Assembly: GCF_904831005.1 (NCBI RefSeq)
Contig: NZ_LR882982.1
Coordinates: forward strand, 1,240,001 to 1,304,000
From: Microbacterium hydrocarbonoxydans
Lineage (GTDB): Bacteria; Actinomycetota; Actinomycetes; Actinomycetales; Microbacteriaceae
DNA: 64,000 bases
Direction: 5' to 3'
The notes beneath the pieces were generated by a model. It was not told where the DNA came from, searched no databases, and worked only from the letters and a program-made list of their open reading frames with translations. The position numbers and the translations under genes were made by a program. Below, piece by piece: positions 59,102-64,000 of the stretch (the first letter of the stretch is position 1; each line of letters begins with the position of its first letter).

Positions 59102-60054
59102 GGGACGTCTGCGGATGTTCCCGGAGTGCCCGGGAACACCGTCTCCCAGTCGTCCCTGACGCTGACGACGACGTAGCCGGCATCGGCGGCACCGGCCAGA
59201 GCCGTCTCGGCTCCCGCGTCGTAGGGAGCATCGTCGCGGGAATCGTCGTCGTGGTGGATCAGCAGTGCGAGCCCCGGGCGAGGCCCGCGCCGAGCGAAGT
59301 CGAGCATCGGCATGTCGCCGTTGGAGTTCCCGGCGGCGAAGAGCGGCCGTCGCCCGATCCGGCTCCAGATCCGCACAGGCTTCTCGGGCCCGTCGTCGAA
59401 GAAGGCGAGTGAGGGCGCATACCGCACCACAGCCTTCTCGGCGTCGTAGCCCAGGCCGAACGCCGAGCCGATGACGCGCTCCGGTGGGATGCCGTAGTTG
59501 CTCTGTGTCATGGGTCGCATGAAGTCGCGCTCGCCGCCTGACACGATGTAGCAGGTGAATCCGTGTCGCTCGAGGTACCGGAGCAGCTCGACCATCGGCT
59601 GATAGACAGCGTCGGCGTATGGGCGTTGCAACACGGGGTGGGTCGCGGTCGCGAAGAACTCGGCGACCGACTCCGCGTATCTCTCGACGCTGACGCCGTC
59701 GGTCAGTCCACCCAGCGCCTGCAGGATGACGCCCAGATCCGTGTCGTCGCCGGAGTAGTGCTTGTCGATGGCGGATCCCAGCCAGGCGAGATCGCCGCTC
59801 ACCGCGGCACGGTAGGGCTGTCGCTCGGCGAGGTCGGGGTCGAGCTCTGCGGCGACGCGCCACTGCTCGACCACGTAGTGGAGCTGGGTGGGCATCGGCT
59901 TCTCGGCCCAGAGCGTGCCGTCGTTGTCGAACACTGCGATGCGCTCCTCCCGAGGGACCGCATCAGGCCCCTCGGTGACGGACTCGACGAATCGTTCGAT
60001 CGCGTCGCGCGTCGCGCCCTGACGCCAGGATCGCAGCTGTGCCGGGTCATCCAT
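59098..60054 (-). CDS. HAD superfamily phosphatase (SerB/PSP-like)
   Basis: A 318-residue HAD hydrolase. Motif I is VFDNDGTLW (nucleophile Asp43, acid Asp45), motif II YIVSGGERDF, and motif III/IV AGNSNGDMPML. A helical cap lies between motifs I and II. The class, with a large N-terminal helix and a C1 cap, resembles phosphoserine-phosphatase-like 'haloacid dehalogenase' proteins of unknown substrate. It is the first gene of a three-gene run (HAD, AI-2E, K+ channel) transcribed from palindrome copy g. Confidence 0.88.
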   Translation of the reverse strand: MDDPAQLRSWRQGATRDAIERFVESVTEGPDAVPREERIAVFDNDGTLWAEKPMPTQLHYVVEQWRVAAELDPDLAERQPYRAAVSGDLAWLGSAIDKHYSGDDTDLGVILQALGGLTDGVSVERYAESVAEFFATATHPVLQRPYADAVYQPMVELLRYLERHGFTCYIVSGGERDFMRPMTQSNYGIPPERVIGSAFGLGYDAEKAVVRYAPSLAFFDDGPEKPVRIWSRIGRRPLFAAGNSNGDMPMLDFARRGPRPGLALLIHHDDDSRDDAPYDAGAETALAGAADAGYVVVSVRDDWETVFPGTPGTSADVP

Positions 60055-60108
60055 CGCGCTCTCGTTCCTCTCGGTACAGGTGGCGGTGCTCTGATCGTTC
60101 GTCGGCTC

Positions 60109-60114
60109 ATGATG
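60109..60114 (-). promoter_or_regulatory. -10 element (CATCAT) of the HAD operon
   Basis: On the minus strand CATCAT begins exactly 30 bases beyond palindrome copy g. The predicted start is near 60102, with a leader of 48 bases and a GAGAGGAACGAGAG sequence before the ATG. Confidence 0.5.
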
Positions 60115-60144
60115 ACACCGGCGATCGTCGCGATCGATGCACCG

Positions 60145-60161
60145 TCACCCGCTTCGGGCGA
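60145..60161. promoter_or_regulatory. TCACCC palindrome, copy g (HAD operon)
   Basis: TCACCCGCTTCGGGCGA. Faces the minus-strand HAD operon. Confidence 0.8.
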
Positions 60162-60191
60162 GGCGCGGGAGCACCCGCCGAGGCGCAGCAA

Positions 60192-60225
60192 CGGAGGGTG
60201 GGAGCGCACGCGCTCCCACCCTCCG
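60192..60225 (-). terminator. Terminator hairpin of the azt cluster
   Basis: A perfect 15-bp stem (60192-60206 with 60211-60225) and a 4-base loop lie 31 bases beyond the stop of aztD and before the palindrome-controlled HAD promoter. Confidence 0.75.
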
Positions 60226-60255
60226 CGTCTGTCATCGAACGCTGACGGTCGTGGA

Positions 60256-61458
60256 TCAGCCCGCCGCAGGGGCGAGCTCGTTCGGAGTGACCTCCAACTC
60301 GGTGCTCGCCAGGACCTCGCCCGTCGTCAGGTCGACGGCATGCACGCTGTTCGCGGACGGCTCGGTGACGTAGGCGATGTCACCTGAGACGACGATCGCG
60401 GGGTGCGGATCCTGCCACTCGACCGGGCTCTCCCACGCATCGACGACGGGGAAGCTCTCGGTGATGTCGCCGGTCTCAGGGTCGAGCACGTGGATGGAAC
60501 CGTCGGAGGCCAGGATGTACGCGAGGTCATCCGGACCGCGGACGACATCGCGGAAGGTGTACTCGACCCCGTCAGGCAGCTCGACGACCTCGTAGGTCTT
60601 CGCCGCGGTGTCGATCAGCGTCACCGCGCTGAGCAGGTAGCCTTCGGCATCCGGGTCGTTCTTGTAATCGCCGACGACGATCGGGCTCGACTCGCTGACC
60701 CAGGCGTTCCCCATGCGGCCGTACGGCTGATCCGGCGCGGCGAGCTTGGTGATCACGCCATCGGCGTAGAGGAGAGCGCCGTCCTCGCACCCGAAGACCA
60801 CCGCCTCGTCCGCGGCCGTGCCTTCGCCGTGCACGCCCGGGCACTGATCCGATGAGGCGATCTCGGCACCCTCGGCATCCTGCACCACGATGCCGTTGCG
60901 GCCGTCGGCGTCGCCCACGGTCGTCAGGAACGTGCCGTCCTCGAGCAGTACGGAGACTCCGTGGTGCGCCTCCACGCCGTCGATCGTGCGGGTCTCGGGC
61001 AGGCCGTCGGCGTTCGCAAGATCGGCGGTGTCGAAGATGGTCGTGTCGCTCGTGCCGTCGGCATAGAGGATCGTCTTCCCGCCGTGACGCACGACGTGTC
61101 CCGGGGTGTCCGCAGCGAAGATGTCGTCGGTGAGCAGTGCCTCATCGGCGGAACCGGCGGCGGTGTCGAGCACCTGGAAGCCGTCGCTCATGGTGACCAT
61201 CACGTGGCGGTCGTCGCCGGCGGGATTCAGGCGAGTGAACGGCTCGGACTCGAAGTCGGCGACCGTCTCGAGCGTCTCGCCGTCGAGCACGAGGATGCCG
61301 CCGTCGTAGGAGATCGCGACCCGCGGACCGGCGGGCGCGGGTGCGGCGTCGTTCGTCGACGTCGGGGTGCTCGTGCCCGAGGAGCACGAGGCCAGCGCGA
61401 CGACCGCGCCGAGTGCCAGAGCGCCCATCGACGCTCGGCGCAGAGGAGATGTCTTCAT
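60256..61458 (-). CDS. aztD: Zinc metallochaperone AztD (lipoprotein, beta-propeller)
   Basis: A 400-residue lipoprotein with a basic start, hydrophobic stretch and lipobox LASC (Cys25). The mature part is made of repeated short beta-blades (GPRVAISYDGGILVLDGETLETV..., GHVVRHGGKTILYADG) forming an eight-bladed propeller-like protein with His-rich turns such as GVEAHHGV. In Paracoccus, AztD binds zinc and passes it to AztC. It is the distal gene of the azt operon, next to aztC, and is followed by a terminator. Confidence 0.85.
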   Translation of the reverse strand: MKTSPLRRASMGALALGAVVALASCSSGTSTPTSTNDAAPAPAGPRVAISYDGGILVLDGETLETVADFESEPFTRLNPAGDDRHVMVTMSDGFQVLDTAAGSADEALLTDDIFAADTPGHVVRHGGKTILYADGTSDTTIFDTADLANADGLPETRTIDGVEAHHGVSVLLEDGTFLTTVGDADGRNGIVVQDAEGAEIASSDQCPGVHGEGTAADEAVVFGCEDGALLYADGVITKLAAPDQPYGRMGNAWVSESSPIVVGDYKNDPDAEGYLLSAVTLIDTAAKTYEVVELPDGVEYTFRDVVRGPDDLAYILASDGSIHVLDPETGDITESFPVVDAWESPVEWQDPHPAIVVSGDIAYVTEPSANSVHAVDLTTGEVLASTELEVTPNELAPAAG

Positions 61459-61489
61459 TCCGCATCTTCTTTCTTCTTGGTGGGAGGCC

Positions 61490-62407
61490 TCACTGCGTGA
61501 GACCCGAGACGATGCGCTCGGTGTTGACGCGCATCATGGTCAGGTAGTCCGGGGCTGAGCCGTCGTCATCGGTGAGCGACTCGGTGAACAGCTCGGTGAC
61601 GCCGACGTGCACATCGGCCTCGGCGGCGAGTGCCTGTACGAGTCGGTCGGGGGAGGACGACTCGGCGAAGATCGTCGGCACTCCGGTCTGTTCGACGGCA
61701 TCGACGAGGTCGGCGAGGTCGGATGCCGAGGGCGCCGCGAGCGTCGTGCCTCCCGGGATCACGGCACCCACGACCGTGAAGTCGAAGCGCTGGGCCAGGT
61801 AGCCGAACACGTGGTGGTTGGTCACGAGCGCACGGCGATCGTCGGGGATGGAGGCGAACGCCGTGCTCATCGTCTCGTCGAGCGACAGGAGTGCGGAGCG
61901 GTAGCCTGCGACGTCCGCCGACAGCGCGTCGATGTCGATTCCCTCGATGTCGGCCAGCACGGGCTCGAGCGCATCGACCACGTCGATCATGCGTGCGGGA
62001 TCGGTCCAGAAGTGCGAGTCCGGCATCCCGGCGGCGTCGCCCGCACTGTAGTCGAGGACCTCGATCGTGTCGCCGGCCGCGAACAGCGGCACGTCGGTCG
62101 CCGCCGCAGCGTCGAGGTGCTGCTGCAGACCCTCCTCGAGGCCGAGACCGTTCGAGACGATCAGATCTGCGTCCCGCAGAGTGGCCGCCTCGTGAGCCGA
62201 GATCTCGAACGAGTGCGGATCGGCGTTCGGCTTCATGAGCGTCACCACCCGCGCCTGGTCGCCGACGATCTCGTCGACGACGTCGCCGAGGATGTTCGTG
62301 GACACGACGATCAGAGGGCGGTCATCACCGGCCGATGCACATCCCGCGAGGGGGAGGGCAGCGAGTCCGAGCACGGTGACCATGGCATGGAGGCGGGGGA
62401 GGCGCAT
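61490..62407 (-). CDS. aztC: Zinc ABC transporter solute-binding lipoprotein AztC
   Basis: A 305-residue cluster A-I binding protein with lipobox LAGC (Cys23). Metal ligands typical of AztC/ZnuA are seen: His in NADPHSFEIS, His in DSHFWTD, His in VTNHHVFGY, and an acidic residue near the C-terminus. It lacks the long His-rich loop of ZnuA, as AztC does, which is why AztD assists it. It binds Zn2+ outside the membrane and delivers it to the AztB permease. The stop lies 31 bases before aztD. Confidence 0.88.
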   Translation of the reverse strand: MRLPRLHAMVTVLGLAALPLAGCASAGDDRPLIVVSTNILGDVVDEIVGDQARVVTLMKPNADPHSFEISAHEAATLRDADLIVSNGLGLEEGLQQHLDAAAATDVPLFAAGDTIEVLDYSAGDAAGMPDSHFWTDPARMIDVVDALEPVLADIEGIDIDALSADVAGYRSALLSLDETMSTAFASIPDDRRALVTNHHVFGYLAQRFDFTVVGAVIPGGTTLAAPSASDLADLVDAVEQTGVPTIFAESSSPDRLVQALAAEADVHVGVTELFTESLTDDDGSAPDYLTMMRVNTERIVSGLTQ

Positions 62408-62410
62408 GCG

Positions 62411-63682
62411 TCAGCGTCCCGTCTCGGCGACGAAGGCCGGCTCGGTGGCGGTGTCGAAGGTGCGGGCGATGCGCGCGCCGTCGGCGTAGTCGATCTCGTA
62501 CAGTCGGCGTTCCGCAGGGGCGCTGAGGTAGGCGCGGTGCTGGTCGGCGATGAGCGTCGGCGACATGCCGCTCGAGAGCGAGCCGGTGACGAGCGGTGGC
62601 GTCTCGGCGAGCAGAGACCCGTCATCCGCACTCAGTACGAGCATCCGGCCGTCGAGTGCGAGGGCGAGCAGGTGGCCTGCATCGTCGTCGACCGCCGTCA
62701 CCTGTCCGAGCGGCGTGGGAGGGGTCAGCAGCGTCCATGAGCGCGCGCGGGTGTCGAGCAGACGGATGTCGGTCGGTCCCGCGAGGGCTGCGACGGTCGG
62801 TCGGCCCTCTCTGTTGTCGAACGACGTGATGGCCGACGGTCTCGCGCCGGCGGGGTAGGGGATGTGCTCGACGATCAGCTCGCCCCCGTCGACGTGCGCG
62901 AGCACTGCGCCGTCGGCGCAGCCGATGACGGCGCCGACGCGGGTCGTGATGGTTCCCGACGGAGCCGCGCACGGGTGCTCGAGTCCGGTCGGCTCTCCGC
63001 CTGCGTCGTAGGCGGCGACGGCCGTCGCTCGCCCCCCGTCGGTCTGCGTCACGAGGGCGAACGATCCGACGGGCACGACGAGGCCATCGTGCGGTTCGCG
63101 TTCGAGTCGGAAGAGCTCACGGATCTCGCCTCTCGACAGCGCCTCGGTATCGAGCAGCACGGCATCGCCGGAATCGGCGAACGAGAGCCCCGTGCCACCC
63201 GACGTCGAGCTGTTCGTCGTGGCGATCGAGGCCTCTCCCTCGCCGCTGACCGTGCCCAGCAACTCGGGCGCGGCGCGGTAGTAGTGGAAGTGGTCGACGT
63301 GATCCCACGTCCAGACGCCGCTGTCGACGATCTCGACGCCGTCGCCGGAGTCGGCGAAGAGATAGCGCCCGTCGGTCGTCATCGCCGACGGCGCCGTCAC
63401 CTCTGCGATCTCGGTGATGCTCTCGTCGAGAAGGTCGAGGTGGGTCACCATGCCTGTCGCGTCGATCGTGGTGAGGCCCAGCTGGGGCTCCGCGAGCTCT
63501 TCTGCGCCGACCATCGCGCCGTGCCCCGCATCGTCCGGTGCAGCGCCCGGATCAGGGGTCTGATCGACGAGCGGCTCGCCCGCGCACGCCGCGAGGGCGA
63601 GAGCGAGAGATCCGAGAACGGTGAGAGCGGGGATACGTGAGCGCACGGCGACCTTTCGAGCGGGGGAGAGGGGAGGAGTCAT
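62411..63682 (-). CDS. AztD-like lipoprotein (second beta-propeller paralogue)
   Basis: A 423-residue lipoprotein with lipobox LAAC (Cys33 from this start). The body consists of repeated beta-blades and contains His-rich VWTWDHVDHFHYYRA. It is a diverged relative of aztD in the same operon, one gene upstream of aztC. The ATG at 63682 overlaps the permease stop (ATGA). A GTG at 63646 with AAAGG and a shorter, cleaner signal peptide is an alternative start. It may be a second zinc chaperone or a surface metal-acquisition protein (inference). Confidence 0.75.
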   Translation of the reverse strand: MTPPLSPARKVAVRSRIPALTVLGSLALALAACAGEPLVDQTPDPGAAPDDAGHGAMVGAEELAEPQLGLTTIDATGMVTHLDLLDESITEIAEVTAPSAMTTDGRYLFADSGDGVEIVDSGVWTWDHVDHFHYYRAAPELLGTVSGEGEASIATTNSSTSGGTGLSFADSGDAVLLDTEALSRGEIRELFRLEREPHDGLVVPVGSFALVTQTDGGRATAVAAYDAGGEPTGLEHPCAAPSGTITTRVGAVIGCADGAVLAHVDGGELIVEHIPYPAGARPSAITSFDNREGRPTVAALAGPTDIRLLDTRARSWTLLTPPTPLGQVTAVDDDAGHLLALALDGRMLVLSADDGSLLAETPPLVTGSLSSGMSPTLIADQHRAYLSAPAERRLYEIDYADGARIARTFDTATEPAFVAETGR

Positions 63683-64000
63683 CGGGACAGCGCGGGGTGT
63701 GCGGCACGGGGCGACCGACGGATGCCGATCGCTCGGCGCGTCGCCGCCGACGCGCCGGCGAGCATGATGGCTGCCGCGGCGACGGAGGCGCCGGCTGCGG
63801 TCGCGAGGTGCCAGGAGGCGAGGAGGCCGAGCGCCACGGCGGCGATGCCGAACACGCATGCGAGGAGCATCCGGGTGGGGATCCGGGTGGTCCATTGGCC
63901 CGCCGCGACCGCCGGCGCGAGCAGCAGTCCCACGACGAGCATCGAGCCGACCGCCTGATACGACGCGACGACGGCGAGGGTCACCAGCCCGACGAGTGCG
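63679..64000 (-). CDS. aztB: Metal ABC transporter permease (AztB-like), C-terminal part
   Basis: Partial gene: the 5' part lies beyond the right edge. The 106 visible codons give the last three membrane helices of an ABC-3 family permease, with YQAVGSMLVVGLLLAPAVAA, typical of the end of Znu/Azt permeases, and a short basic C-terminal tail. It forms the zinc channel fed by AztC, with the ATPase presumably further upstream outside the window. Its stop overlaps the next gene. Confidence 0.8.
   Translation of the reverse strand, partial: ALVGLVTLAVVASYQAVGSMLVVGLLLAPAVAAGQWTTRIPTRMLLACVFGIAAVALGLLASWHLATAAGASVAAAAIMLAGASAATRRAIGIRRSPRAAHPALSR

Noticed and set aside
1..64000. tRNA, rRNA, CRISPR, insertion sequence or prophage features
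   Set aside because: No cloverleaf, repeat array, transposase, integrase or phage gene was recognised anywhere; a covariance-model search could still find a small RNA that I cannot see by eye.

Overview
The window is GC-rich, densely coded DNA from an actinobacterium, most likely a member of the Microbacteriaceae close to Microbacterium. The evidence is a SigR/RsrA-type redox sigma/anti-sigma pair, a fused E2-E1 2-oxoglutarate dehydrogenase (Kgd), GuaB1, a DUF3097 protein, DUF6325/SHOCT pairs, an Azt-type zinc uptake cluster and very frequent GTG starts with 4-base ATGA/GTGA overlaps. No rRNA, tRNA, CRISPR array, insertion sequence or prophage was seen. No gene-free stretch exceeds about 230 bases.

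Layout. 1-2.6 kb: start of aroA, then sigR-rsrA behind a good SigR-type promoter, then an Eis-like acetyltransferase interrupted by a frameshift. 2.6-18.6 kb: housekeeping metabolism (kgd, guaB1, two CNNM/CBS membrane proteins, an old-yellow-enzyme reductase, nnrD, a membrane glycosyltransferase-like protein, an MFS pump, a NUDIX hydrolase, metX, metY). 18.7-22.4 kb: a divergent TetR/EamA pair with visible operators, an SDR, ung and a GNAT. 22.4-27.4 kb: a complete peptide/nickel-type ABC importer operon. 27.5-31.6 kb: a hydrolase, an AhpD-like protein, a protein phosphatase, an iron-box-controlled SIP-domain protein, a zincin-like protein and an arginase-family enzyme. 31.6-34.5 kb: PspA and a TPM-domain membrane protein. 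34.6-41.8 kb: DUF3097, trmB, small membrane proteins, dinB, RidA, a quinone-reductase-like MDR, ohr/ohrR with an operator, and a GAP-family membrane protein. 42.0-60.1 kb: a MalT/LuxR-type regulator followed by a block of membrane proteins (three SulP transporters, two AI-2E transporters, two DUF6325/SHOCT pairs, a K+ channel), a sulfatase and a HAD phosphatase. 60.2-64 kb: a zinc ABC cluster (aztC, aztD, an aztD-like paralogue, part of the permease).

The most unusual signal is a 17-bp interrupted palindrome, TCACCC-N5-GGGYGA. It occurs seven times, all in intergenic DNA between 41.8 and 60.2 kb. In seven of the eight promoter readings a -10-like hexamer starts 30-31 bases beyond the palindrome; the eighth, at the first copy, is a weaker reading at 29 bases. 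At three copies the start codon then lies exactly at the expected transcription start. This looks like a previously uncharacterised regulon, and the neighbouring MalT/LuxR-type protein is the obvious candidate regulator.

A second window-wide pattern is leaderless expression. About twenty genes have an actinobacterial -10 hexamer (NAnnnT, mostly TAnnnT) followed by 6-7 bases and then the start codon, with no ribosome binding site. Other regulatory sites read directly from sequence are a SigR promoter, an OhrR-type operator, an IdeR/DtxR-type iron box and a TetR operator pair.
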